DNA of 64,000 nt from Pseudomonas anatoliensis (GTDB taxonomy: Bacteria > Pseudomonadota > Gammaproteobacteria > Pseudomonadales > Pseudomonadaceae): positions 20,806 to 84,805 of the forward strand of contig NZ_JACVHC010000010.1 of the NCBI RefSeq assembly GCF_017976235.1. The letters run 5' to 3'. This document shows, in pieces, positions 52,290 through 60,818 of this stretch (positions are counted from its first letter, which is position 1; every line of letters starts with the position of its first letter). Position numbers and translations under genes: made by a program. The notes under the pieces are model-generated. The model had not been told where the DNA came from. It made no database searches and saw only the letters and a list, made by a program, of their open reading frames with translations.

Positions 52290-53050
52290 GCTGGAATACT
52301 CCATACATAGCGAAAGTGTAAGCATGCCGAACGCACACACTTCAGTGCGTATTCATGCTTGCTGGTAGCTAGTAGGCTGATCAAGGCCAAGATGGCGAAG
52401 CCAGATGCGTTACATGTTTTTATTGGCAGGGTAAGTGTTTCAGAAATGAATCACTCGGGTCGTGCTCTAGTTGTGGATCGGGCTGTCTTCGGTGCAAAAC
52501 GCGGTAATTTTCGTTTGGGCAAAGCTACCGCACGGTTTGCACATGCAACCTTTTTGAAATGTTTTTTAGATAGTCGCCTGGCAACTAACGGTGGAAGACC
52601 TGCAAGGTTCCGGCGTAGGCAAGTCAGGCAGGGAATAGTTATCGGCCAGTCATGATCGGCTGTCAAATACTAACAGTCAAAAAAAGCGCCATTTATCCAT
52701 CGGTATTTTTCGTTTTGTTCAAGTCTATGTTTTATATATGGTTTTAAATTTTCAGAATTGCGCAAAACTTTTTCGATTATGCGCGGTCGCGTTCGATTGC
52801 AGGGGCTTGTCAAGTCGGTTTAGTTACTAACAATGCTTTCCCCGTTAGTGGGTGAAATAACCCAATTGTAGCTTTTCTGTGGTTTGCATGAAGTTTTGAA
52901 GCCTCGCTATCAACTCTGCTATAACCTCACAACTTCCAGTAGTTGGCACTTGCGGTACCGTTGCATGGATTAGTGGCGTCAAAGAATCGCCATTGTTTGT
53001 TTTGATCGCTGAGTCGCTCACAAACCAAGTATTAAAGGGGAAGCATTGCC
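52290..53050. other. Long AT-rich divergent regulatory region
   Basis: 760 bases without a convincing gene between the rfaH-like gene and the epimerase gene. The part from about 52660 to 52960 is clearly more AT-rich than its surroundings. It contains the minus-strand ops candidate and, on the plus strand at 52362-52370, CTGGTAGCT, which resembles the other conserved block of JUMPstart. A plus-strand open frame at 52359-52655 lacks a ribosome site and family features. Confidence 0.6.
52524..52531 (-). promoter_or_regulatory. Candidate ops element (RfaH recruitment site)
   Basis: GCGGTAGC on the minus strand, matching the core of ops (GGCGGTAGCGTG) at eight consecutive positions, with GTGCGGTAGCTTTG around it. 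It lies about 235 bases upstream of the rfaH-like start and is oriented toward the exopolysaccharide operon. Confidence 0.5.
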
Positions 53051-54025
53051 ATGACTATTCTCGTGACCGGTGCTACCGGGTTTATTGGCTACCACACTGT
53101 TAAGCGTTTGATTGAAGGGGGAATTGAAGTTGTCGGGATCGATAACCTCAATGCCTACTATGACGTCACGCTCAAACAGGCGCGACTCGCCGCATTGCAA
53201 TCTTTGCCAGGCTTTGAATTTCACGAAATGGACATCGTCGACAAACCTGCGCTGATGGCCTTATTCGAACAGCATCGTTTTGAATACGTCGTTCACTTGG
53301 CAGCGCAGGCCGGTGTCAGGTATTCGCTGGATCAACCGGACGTCTACGGGCAATCGAATCTGGTGGGTTTTCTGAACGTGCTTGAAGCCTGTCGGCAGTT
53401 TCCTCCAGAGCACCTGATCTACGCGTCGAGCAGTTCGGTGTACGGCGCCAATCATAAGATGCCGTTCCACGAAGACGACCCGGTCGAGCAGCCGGTTTCA
53501 CTCTACGCGGCGACCAAACGCGCCAATGAATTGCTGGCTTACAGCTACTGCCATCTCTATGGCTTGCGCGCCACCGGGCTGCGTTTTTTCACGGTGTACG
53601 GGCCTTGGGGGCGGCCCGACATGGCGCTGTTCAAGTTTACCCAGGCGATGATCGAGGGGCGCCCCATTGATATCTACAACGAGGGGCAAATGGCCCGGGA
53701 TTTCACCTACATCGACGACATTGTCGAGTCGATCCAGCGCTTGTTGAGCAAGCCCCCTGAGGGCACGCAAGGGCGCGGCGCCAATCGGTTGTTCAATATC
53801 GGCCGCGGCAGTCCGGTCGCGCTGCTGGCGTTTATCGAGTGTCTGGAGCGGGCGCTGGGCATCGAGGCCCAGCGCAATTATCTGCCGCTGCAAGAAGGTG
53901 ATGTGGTCAAGACCTGGGCCGATGTTTCGGCGCTTGGCGGGTGCATCGACTTCAGCCCCCAAGTGTCGGTTGATATCGGAGTGGCGGCTTTTGTGCAGTG
54001 GTATCGGACTTATTATCGGGTTTGA
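53051..54025 (+). CDS. UDP-glucuronate 4-epimerase-like NAD-dependent epimerase
   Basis: A 324-residue extended short-chain dehydrogenase. It has NAD-binding ILVTGATGFIGYHTVKRLIEGG, then DNLNAYYDVTLKQARL, SSSSVYGANHKMPFHEDDPVEQPVSLYAATKRANELLAYSYCHLYGLRATGLRFFTVYGPWGRPDMALF. The NAYYDVxLK and HxMPFxxxDxVxxPVSLYAATK pattern is that of UDP-GlcA 4-epimerases (CapI/LspL/WbpP-like). It would make UDP-galacturonate from the UGD product. AAGGGG precedes the ATG. Transcribed away from the operon but very likely part of the same pathway. Confidence 0.88.
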   Translation: MTILVTGATGFIGYHTVKRLIEGGIEVVGIDNLNAYYDVTLKQARLAALQSLPGFEFHEMDIVDKPALMALFEQHRFEYVVHLAAQAGVRYSLDQPDVYGQSNLVGFLNVLEACRQFPPEHLIYASSSSVYGANHKMPFHEDDPVEQPVSLYAATKRANELLAYSYCHLYGLRATGLRFFTVYGPWGRPDMALFKFTQAMIEGRPIDIYNEGQMARDFTYIDDIVESIQRLLSKPPEGTQGRGANRLFNIGRGSPVALLAFIECLERALGIEAQRNYLPLQEGDVVKTWADVSALGGCIDFSPQVSVDIGVAAFVQWYRTYYRV

Positions 54026-54047
54026 GCGAGGTAGAGCGAGCCAGTGA

Positions 54048-55007
54048 TCACACCACAGCTTTGGCTTCAGCCTTGATAACCGATCTGCGATAAGTCAGCA
54101 ATACGATGCCGGTGACCACAATCACCCCGCCGAAAACCTGCCCGGTACTGAGCATTTGATCCAGGACAATCCAGCCCATCAACAAAGTCGCCAACGGCTC
54201 GATGTTCATGACCGGCGCATTGCGTGGCATGTCCAGCCGAGGCACCGAAATGAACAGTACGATAAAACCGGTGCCGTATAACACCACAAGCGTGGCGAGA
54301 GCCAGCCATCCGGTGGAGGTCGCGGGCAGGTTCAGTCCGCTTGGGAAGGCGCCGGTCAGTCCCGCCAGATTAATGCTGCTGAAGACGATAAAAATGGTCA
54401 ACAGACTGCGCGCCGAGCCACGTACCTGAGACAACTTGTGGTCGGTGATCCATAGCGCGCAGGCGAACACGCTGGCGGCGCAGAACGCGAGCGCGACGCC
54501 CAGCCCCCATTCCGGGCCGACGCTGGCCGTCGACGAAAGACGTCCGGGCACGTCCAGTACAAATACCAGCCCCACCAGAATCAAACCCATCAGCGAAGCA
54601 GTGCGTGCGGTCGGTCTCGGGCCACCCATCGCCCAGGTGAGCAACGCCAGCAGGATGGGAAAAACGTTGGCCACCAACAGAGCCAGCGCTACCGGAACTC
54701 GAGCGACGGCTGAATACAAACACAGGCTTTGCGCGGTAATCAGCAGCCCCAGCAGTAATTGCCAGCGCCAGGCACCTGCGGGCAAGCGCAGACTTTGTCG
54801 TTGCCACAGCACCAGAATGGCGAGCACCAGTAAAGTCCCTCCCGAACGCAGCAAAATCGCCAGCAACACCCCCGCGCCATCATCAAAAGCGACCCGCGCC
54901 GCCACATGGTTGCCGGCGAACGCACAGCCCATGCACAGAAGAATGATTACGGCGAGATGGCGGGGAAAGGGCGTCGGTGCAGTGTGTACAAGGTCAGGGC
55001 GGGGCAT
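54048..55007 (-). CDS. EamA/DMT family transporter
   Basis: A 319-residue permease with ten predicted helices in two EamA repeats (HLAVIILLCMGCAFAGNHVAARVAFDDGAGVLLAILLRSGG starts the first). Family members export amino acids or metabolites. The start at 55007 gives the usual short N-terminus; ATG codons upstream to 55094 have no better ribosome site. Convergent with the epimerase gene. Confidence 0.87.
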   Translation of the reverse strand: MPRPDLVHTAPTPFPRHLAVIILLCMGCAFAGNHVAARVAFDDGAGVLLAILLRSGGTLLVLAILVLWQRQSLRLPAGAWRWQLLLGLLITAQSLCLYSAVARVPVALALLVANVFPILLALLTWAMGGPRPTARTASLMGLILVGLVFVLDVPGRLSSTASVGPEWGLGVALAFCAASVFACALWITDHKLSQVRGSARSLLTIFIVFSSINLAGLTGAFPSGLNLPATSTGWLALATLVVLYGTGFIVLFISVPRLDMPRNAPVMNIEPLATLLMGWIVLDQMLSTGQVFGGVIVVTGIVLLTYRRSVIKAEAKAVV

Positions 55008-55369
55008 GGCAGATCTCGAACAGTGCTCGGCCATTCGGGATGGCGTGCGGGTTTTTATTATGTTGTCGTACAACTGGGGCGTTTTGTACCGCAATTGGAT
55101 AGGTCGGGCAAGGCGTGCGGCGTCGGTGCCACTTTTCTACTGGGGCTCATACCGGTGGAGTGGCGCAAATGCTGGTGGAAGATCACTGCAGCACATCACC
55201 CTGCATCCTCATAGGAATAGGCAAGCATTCAAGAGGAATGCACTAGGGCCCGAGCCGATTGACCGGGAGAATGTGTCGATCTGTTACAGGGGAGTGCTCG
55301 TGCGCTCGACAAACCGCTTGAACCCCTGCGCATCACATCAACACGCTGCTTGCACCACAGGTAATTCCC
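55008..55369. other. Intergenic region between DMT and MFS genes
   Basis: 362 bases holding the divergent promoters of the two flanking transporters. Open frames crossing it look antisense to the DMT gene. I see no repeat or RNA gene. Confidence 0.55.
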
Positions 55370-56566
55370 ATGACTTTCCCTTCTACAGAAAAACGCGGCT
55401 GGAGCGCTGTGCTGGCCATGTCGTTGGCCGCATTCGCCTTGGTCTCTTCAGAATTCATGCCCGTTAGTCTGCTGACGCCTATTGCGGCAGACCTGCACAT
55501 CACTGAAGGCCAGGCAGGGCAGGGTATTTCCGTGTCCGGTGCCTTTGCGTTGATCACCAGCCTGGTGATTGCATCGATCGCCGCGCGCGTCGAACGCAAG
55601 AAGTTGCTGCTGTGCCTCACCTTGCTGATGATCGTGTCCGGCACGATCGTCGCGCTCGCGCCGGGCTACCCGTCATTCATGGCTGGGCGTGCCTTGATCG
55701 GCATCGCCATCGGCGGCTTCTGGTCATTGTCGGCGGCAACCGCAATGCGTCTGGTGCCGGCAAATCAAGTCTCCCGAGCGATGGCCATCGTCAACGGCGG
55801 TAATGCTCTTGCGACGGTAATCGCCGCCCCGGCGGGTGCCTTCCTGGGTTCGCTGATAGGCTGGCGCGGCGCATTTTTCTGTGTTGTTCCTGTCGCAGCA
55901 CTGGCGGCCGTGTGGCTGATGATCAGTCTTCCGTCCTTCAAGACCGAGCGCCCAACAGGCAGCGGCAACGCCCTGCAGCTGATGAAGCAGTTGCCGGTTG
56001 CAGTGGGAATGGTCGCCGTCAGTGTATTTTTCATGGGGCAGTTCATGCTGTTCACTTACCTGCGCCCGTTTCTTGAGGGGGTGACCGGTGTCAGCGTCTC
56101 GACATTGTCTTTCATGCTGCTGGGGTTGGGACTTTCAGGTTTGATCGGAACCTTTCTGATCGAGAAATTCATCCGCAATAGCCTCTACCGCACGCTGACG
56201 GTTATCCCTCTGATCATGGCTGCCATCGCGCTGGCTTTAGTGAACTTCGGCGCATCGCCGTGGCTGACCGCGGTATTGCTCGGTCTATGGGGGCTGGTCG
56301 CTACGGCCGCTCCCGTTGGATGGTGGACATGGCTGGCGCAAACGCTTCCCGATGATGCGGAAGCTGGAGGCGGCATGCTGGTAGCCATTGTCCAATTGGC
56401 TATCGCAGGCGGGGCAATCGTTGGCGGGTTGGCGTTTGATCTGAGCGGATATAAAGCCACGTTCGAGCTCAGTGCAGCCGTGTTGGTTACCGCGTCTGCG
56501 CTTGCCTGGCTGGCGGGGCGCAGTGCGACTGAGGTTGATGTTGCCGAGTCGAACGTGACGGCCTGA
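55370..56566 (+). CDS. MFS efflux transporter, DHA1 family (NepI-like)
   Basis: A 398-residue twelve-helix permease. FVSSEFMPVSLLTPIAADLHITEGQAGQGISVSGAFALITSL, RALIGIAIGGFWSLSAATAMRLVP and FLGSLIGWRGAFFCV resemble NepI/YdeA-type exporters (purine ribonucleosides, arabinose). Substrate uncertain. Single gene; convergent with the LysR gene ending at 56633. Confidence 0.87.
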   Translation: MTFPSTEKRGWSAVLAMSLAAFALVSSEFMPVSLLTPIAADLHITEGQAGQGISVSGAFALITSLVIASIAARVERKKLLLCLTLLMIVSGTIVALAPGYPSFMAGRALIGIAIGGFWSLSAATAMRLVPANQVSRAMAIVNGGNALATVIAAPAGAFLGSLIGWRGAFFCVVPVAALAAVWLMISLPSFKTERPTGSGNALQLMKQLPVAVGMVAVSVFFMGQFMLFTYLRPFLEGVTGVSVSTLSFMLLGLGLSGLIGTFLIEKFIRNSLYRTLTVIPLIMAAIALALVNFGASPWLTAVLLGLWGLVATAAPVGWWTWLAQTLPDDAEAGGGMLVAIVQLAIAGGAIVGGLAFDLSGYKATFELSAAVLVTASALAWLAGRSATEVDVAESNVTA

Positions 56567-56632
56567 CATTGGCTAGTCCCGCGACGCTATCGACCGCGGC
56601 GCGGGTATCTCGGCAGTCGTGAACGTAAGTGC

Positions 56633-57526
56633 CTACATCCGGTGATGTTCCAGCAAGAAGTCCACGAACAATCGCACCCGCGCCGGCATTGCCGCCCCAC
56701 CGACGAACACCGCATGAATCGGTTCCTGGTCCCCGGGGTTCCATGCTTTCAACAGCGCAATCAGGTCGCCGCGCTGTAAATCTTCGGTCACGCTGAACTC
56801 GCCGATACGTGCAATGCCGGCACCGACCCGCGCGAGTTGTGCCAGTGCTTCACCACTGCTGCATTCGATGTTGCCACTGACCTTCAAAGCAAACTCTTCA
56901 CCATCGCGGATGAACGGCCAGTTGGGTTCGGCTCGCCTGAAGTTAAAGCGCAGGCAATTGTGCTGTAGCAGGTCTTCCGGTTCCTGGGGGGTGCCATGGC
57001 GCTGCAAATACTCGGGCGATGCCACCACCACCTGGCCGGTGTTGCCGATCCTGCGCGCGGTCAGCGGGCTGTCGGGCAGATGACCAAAGCGGATCGCGAC
57101 GTCGGCCTGCCCGCCGAGAATGTCGACCACTTCGTCGCCGAGCGTGAGGTCGACGACGATGTTGGGGTAACGGGCGCTGAATGCTGCGACCAAGGGAACG
57201 ATGGCGAGCCGCCCATGACCAAGGGCGGCACTGACCCGCAATCGCCCTCTGGGTACGCCTTGGTCGGCGATGGCTTCTTCGACCTCGTCCATGTCGGCCA
57301 GGATGCGCCGGGCGCCGCGCAGGAACGCTTCGCCCTCGGCAGTGAAGGTGATCGCTCGCGTGGTGCGCAACAGCAGGCGAGTGCCAAGACGTTGCTCGGT
57401 GCGCGCGATGATCCGACTGACTGCCGAGGGCGTCAGGCCCAGTGCACGCGCGGCGGCCGACAGGCTGCCTTCCTGCGCCACGGTGGTGAACACGCTCATC
57501 TCACCTGACCTGCCGTTGAAATCCAC
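56633..57526 (-). CDS. LysR family transcriptional regulator
   Basis: A 297-residue LysR regulator. The DNA-binding part covers FTTVAQEGSLSAAARALGLTPSAVSRIIARTEQRLGTRLLLRTTR and the effector domain follows. The GTG at 57526 is supported by AGGAGG five to six bases upstream and gives the family-length N-terminus. Divergent from the MFS gene at 57621 with 94 bases between, so it probably regulates that exporter. Confidence 0.9.
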   Translation of the reverse strand: MDFNGRSGEMSVFTTVAQEGSLSAAARALGLTPSAVSRIIARTEQRLGTRLLLRTTRAITFTAEGEAFLRGARRILADMDEVEEAIADQGVPRGRLRVSAALGHGRLAIVPLVAAFSARYPNIVVDLTLGDEVVDILGGQADVAIRFGHLPDSPLTARRIGNTGQVVVASPEYLQRHGTPQEPEDLLQHNCLRFNFRRAEPNWPFIRDGEEFALKVSGNIECSSGEALAQLARVGAGIARIGEFSVTEDLQRGDLIALLKAWNPGDQEPIHAVFVGGAAMPARVRLFVDFLLEHHRM

Positions 57527-57620
57527 TTGTGCCTCCTACGCAAAGGTGATTGCCAAAAATGCTATCTACCGCCTGAAAAGACGGGATCGTAGCATTAGCG
57601 GCATAGATAAGGAGCTTTCC

Positions 57621-58787
57621 ATGCGTATCAATCCACCACTCGTCGCGCTCGCCATCGGTGCCTTTGGCATCGGCGTAACAGAATTCGCCCCCATGGGCAT
57701 GTTGCCGGGAATCGCTGCGGATCTGGGCGTTTCCATTCCCGCCGCCGGTTTGCTGGTCAGTGCTTATGCGCTGGGCGTACTGATCGGCGCACCGCTGATG
57801 ACCCTGACCACCGGCAGGATTCCCCGGCGCTATCTGCTGATCGGGCTCATGGCGATTTTCACCCTGGGTAATCTGATGTCAGCCCTGGCCACCGATTACT
57901 ACAGTCTCATGGTCGCCAGGGTGGTGACCTCACTGAACCATGGTGCATTTTTTGGCGTTGGCTCCATCGTCGCTGCCAGCGTGGTTGCCCCGGAAAAACG
58001 TGCCGGGGCAGTAGCGGCGATGTTCATGGGCCTGACTCTGGCAACTATCGGCGGTGTGCCGCTGGCCGCCTGGTTTGGCGAACTGTTCGGTTGGCGCACT
58101 GCTTTCTGGGGCATTACCGGGTTGGGTGTGTTGACCATGGCCGCGTTGTGGTTCGCACTTCCTAACCTGAAGGCGCCGCAAAGCCTCGGTGTAATGGCGG
58201 AGATTCGGGTATTGGGGCGCGGCCCGGTGCTGGGCGCGCTGGCCCTGACCGTAGTCGGCTCGAGTGCCATGTTCACAGTTTTCACCTACATCGCGCCGAT
58301 CCTCAGCAGCGAGACCCATGCATCCACCGCCTTCATCACCGCCATGCTGGTGTTATTCGGTGTCGGGCTGACGCTGGGCAACATGTGGGGCGGCAAGGCT
58401 GCTGACCGCTCAATAGATCGCACGCTGATCATCTCGCTGAGCGTGCTTATCATCGTCTTGTTGGCGTTCACCGTACTGATGCGTTGGCCACTGCCGGCTG
58501 CCGTAGCCATCCTGATTTGGGGTATCGCCAGCTTTGCCTTGGTCCCGCCGCTACAGATGCGTGTCATGGAAGCCGCGAAGGACGCACCCAATCTGGCCTC
58601 GGCGGTGAACATCGGAGCTTTTAACTTCGGCAACGCGATAGGCGCAGTGCTGGGCGGAGCGGTGATCAATGCAGGTCTGGGTTATCCGGCGATTTCCTTG
58701 GCCGGAGCGGCAATGGCGGGCCTGGGGCTACTGATGGTGCTAGCTTTTGTCTGGCGCTCAAGAACGATTGAAGCAGCAGTGGTGTGA
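57621..58787 (+). CDS. MFS efflux transporter, DHA1 family (YdhP-like)
   Basis: A 388-residue twelve-helix permease. LVALAIGAFGIGVTEFAPMGMLPGIAADLGVSIPAAGLLVSAYALGVLIGAPLMTLTTGRIPRR is typical of the YdhP/AraJ-like branch. AAGGAG lies six bases before the ATG at 57621. Upstream in-frame codons back to 57270 overlap the LysR gene in antisense and are not used. Likely under control of the divergent LysR protein. Confidence 0.9.
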   Translation: MRINPPLVALAIGAFGIGVTEFAPMGMLPGIAADLGVSIPAAGLLVSAYALGVLIGAPLMTLTTGRIPRRYLLIGLMAIFTLGNLMSALATDYYSLMVARVVTSLNHGAFFGVGSIVAASVVAPEKRAGAVAAMFMGLTLATIGGVPLAAWFGELFGWRTAFWGITGLGVLTMAALWFALPNLKAPQSLGVMAEIRVLGRGPVLGALALTVVGSSAMFTVFTYIAPILSSETHASTAFITAMLVLFGVGLTLGNMWGGKAADRSIDRTLIISLSVLIIVLLAFTVLMRWPLPAAVAILIWGIASFALVPPLQMRVMEAAKDAPNLASAVNIGAFNFGNAIGAVLGGAVINAGLGYPAISLAGAAMAGLGLLMVLAFVWRSRTIEAAVV

Positions 58788-58912
58788 CGAAGAGGAGGGG
58801 AGTGATTCGTTACCTTCGATGAGTGGCGGGACGGGTGGGGTTGCGGAAATGGCCGAAAAGATGCGGAACGACCTATAAAGAGAAAAGCCAAATTCCTGAA
58901 AGCCAGAAACGA

Positions 58913-58934
58913 CAAAGCCCTGAATAGTCAGGGC
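58913..58934. terminator. Small hairpin at the left edge of the prophage remnant
   Basis: AGCCCTGA and TCAGGGCT arms around ATAG, directly upstream of the ribosome site of the VapE-like fragment. It lacks a T-run; its role is unclear. Confidence 0.4.
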
Positions 58935-58950
58935 TCGAGAGGAAGCGCCG

Positions 58951-59277
58951 ATGTTCAGCGAGGAACAGGACGAACGCTTTGTGGTGGACGAATGGGAAAC
59001 GCCAATCCTGACCTGGCTCGAAGAATCGCAGATCGGCGAGACCACCACCGGCAGTGAGGTGATGAGTCAGGCGCTCAAGCTCGATCCCGGTCATTGGGGC
59101 AAACCGGAGCAGATGCGCGTGGGTGCGATCTTGCATCGACTGGGCTGGCGACGTTTCCGTTTGGGCGCCTTGAGCAAGAGCGGCCAGCGGCCATGGGCGT
59201 ACAAGAAACCGGAGGGTTGGGGCAGGGCGCCTGCGCTGGAACAACCTGAGTTCGAGGAGCCGTGCTTCGATGATTAA
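58951..59277 (+). CDS. C-terminal fragment of a phage VapE/primase-like protein
   Basis: A 108-residue reading frame starting MFSEEQDERFVVDEWETPILTWLEE and containing LDPGHWGKPEQMRVGAILHRLGWRRFR. That segment is the C-terminal end of virulence-associated E/primase-helicase proteins of Pseudomonas prophages, which are usually 700-800 residues. The helicase part is missing upstream, where the MFS gene ends 160 bases away. A GAGGAAG site precedes the ATG, so it may still be translated. Overlaps the next gene by eight bases. Confidence 0.65.
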   Translation: MFSEEQDERFVVDEWETPILTWLEESQIGETTTGSEVMSQALKLDPGHWGKPEQMRVGAILHRLGWRRFRLGALSKSGQRPWAYKKPEGWGRAPALEQPEFEEPCFDD

Positions 59278-59629
59278 GGCAATCGATATGGCCCTCAAGC
59301 AATGGGCGCAGGAGCTGCACAGCGATGAGGTCGCCGCCGGTTACTCGGGCGGCAACATGGTCGCGATGATGATGGAAAGCGGTGGCCAGCTTGTGCGCGG
59401 AAGGCGCGGGAGCAGAGTGCCGCTGGAGGCCTCCCTGGACATCGAGCGCATCGTCAAGAAACGCCTCGATCCCGAGTTGATGACGGTGGTGCAAGTGCAT
59501 TACTTCCAGCCTGATGCGCCTTTGGCTGCGCGTCTGGCTGAGAGTGGCTGCACACGCAACCTCTACTACCAGCGCCTGCATGACGCTCACATTGTGGTCG
59601 AGCACTTCCTCCTGGGGGAAGCGGCTTGA
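59270..59629 (+). CDS. Phage antitermination Q-like protein
   Basis: A 119-residue protein. The layout MALKQWAQEL..., LERIVKKRLDPELMTVVQVHYFQPDAPLAARLAESGCTRNLYYQRLHDAHIVVEHFL shows the helix-turn-helix of Q-type antiterminators (PF06530-like), which act on late phage promoters. Overlaps the VapE fragment by eight bases, the usual gene order in Pseudomonas prophages. Confidence 0.65.
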   Translation: MIKAIDMALKQWAQELHSDEVAAGYSGGNMVAMMMESGGQLVRGRRGSRVPLEASLDIERIVKKRLDPELMTVVQVHYFQPDAPLAARLAESGCTRNLYYQRLHDAHIVVEHFLLGEAA

Positions 59630-60158
59630 TCGTGGGCATTACTCTGGCTCGCGCCGTCCCACCGGCCTGCCTCCGTCCCACCGCTTTTTGCGGTGGTGGG
59701 ACGGGCGCAGGCCGCGTCGTTGCTGGGCTGTCCCACCGTCCCACCTTTTTCATACCTCCCGCCCGTGTATGCGTAGCGGGCATCAATGCGCGTGTTCACG
59801 CGCACGCGTGTTTTTAAATACTCTCTCTATACACGAGAAAGGAGAGATAAAAGTAGGACGGTGGGGCAAAGCCCCAATCTGCGGGGCTTTCAGACGTCCT
59901 ACCTTGTTTTAGAGAGGTGGGACGTATGGGACGCCAGAAAAGCAAAAGACAGCCGGGATAGATATTCACCGACATTCGCCAGCCGTTCACCGGGCGTCGC
60001 CCACACATTCACCGGATGGCATTAAAACGGTCTTGCTGCCACCAGAATCGACCTGTAAAAAGGGGCCATCTTCGATGGGTGCGACCGCAAAGCGCGGCAG
60101 GCCACCCACCACCTGACCCGGCCATTGCGCCGGGTCTTTTTGTTTAAGGGGCAGGGCA
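59630..60158. other. Gene-free prophage segment rich in inverted repeats
   Basis: GTCCCACC-type blocks recur at 59658-59745, including a hairpin (GTCCCACCGC, T-rich loop, GCGGTGGTGGGAC). A nested hairpin spans 59854-59901: the outer arms are TAGGACG/CGTCCTA and the inner arms AAAGCCCC/GGGGCTTT. No reading frame in it looks coding. Such segments lie between the early replication genes and the holin in Pseudomonas prophages. Confidence 0.5.
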
Positions 60159-60491
60159 ATGACGAACGAGCAACAGGCACTGGCAGAGATGCCGATCTGG
60201 ATGGTGATTGCCCTGTCCCTGGTTGGCGGTGTCTCCGGCGAGATGTGGCGCGCCGACAAGGATGGGGCACGAGGCTGGGCGTTACTGCGCCGCCTCGCAC
60301 TTCGGTCCGGTGCCTGCATCGTGTGCGGCGTGTCAGCGATGATGTTGCTGTTCGGCGCGGGCCTGTCGATCTGGACAGCGGGCGCCTTGGGTTGCCTGAC
60401 CGCAATGGCGGGCGCGGATGTTGCCATCGGCTTGTACGAACGCTGGGTCGCCAAGCGGCTGGACCTGAGTGAGGCCGAGCCGAAGGCTTGA
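60159..60491 (+). CDS. Phage holin family protein
   Basis: A 110-residue membrane protein with three helices (MPIWMVIALSLVGGVSGEMW, SGACIVCGVSAMMLLFGAGL, ALGCLTAMAGADVAIGLYE). It fits the LydA/phage_holin_3_3-like holins of Pseudomonas prophages. It would form the membrane hole releasing the endolysin, but no endolysin or spanin gene follows here. Confidence 0.72.
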   Translation: MTNEQQALAEMPIWMVIALSLVGGVSGEMWRADKDGARGWALLRRLALRSGACIVCGVSAMMLLFGAGLSIWTAGALGCLTAMAGADVAIGLYERWVAKRLDLSEAEPKA

Positions 60492-60818
60492 GCCGGGGAG
60501 GCCGGACGGGGCGCAGATTTCACGGGTCCTCCCCGAGCGCCGCCCCCTACACGGGTTATCGAACTCGCGGAATCTCTCTAGCTGGAACCTTTGCAGGGAT
60601 GTCCGTCTTTCCAAAGGGATGGGGTAGGGCATGGCACTCGGATGTCGAGTCGACCGACCGGCCCGGGCAGAAAACCGCCGGGGACCCTGGGGACTTTCGA
60701 AGGGTACGGGGTCGGAAACCCGCGGGATCGTGTTAGCGGGAGGCCCGCCAGCTTACTGAAATTTCAATCATTGAAATCTTGAAAGGATTCATTGAAAAGC
60801 CGCTGAAAAGGAGGGCTT
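60492..60818. other. Gene-free segment upstream of the small-terminase-like gene
   Basis: 327 bases without a convincing gene. GC-rich palindromic stretches near 60520-60550 could include cos-like sequence, since cos often lies just before the small terminase gene; this is speculation. A perfect 17-base palindrome (ATTTCAAT-C-ATTGAAAT) lies at 60761-60777. Confidence 0.45.

Noticed and set aside
52359..52655. 98-codon plus-strand frame in the divergent regulatory region
   Set aside because: No ribosome binding site, basic random-looking composition, overlaps the ops candidate.
52925..52960. TGGCAC...TTGCAT as a sigma-54 promoter for the epimerase gene
   Set aside because: The GG and GC elements are 18 bases apart instead of about 10-12, so the spacing is wrong.
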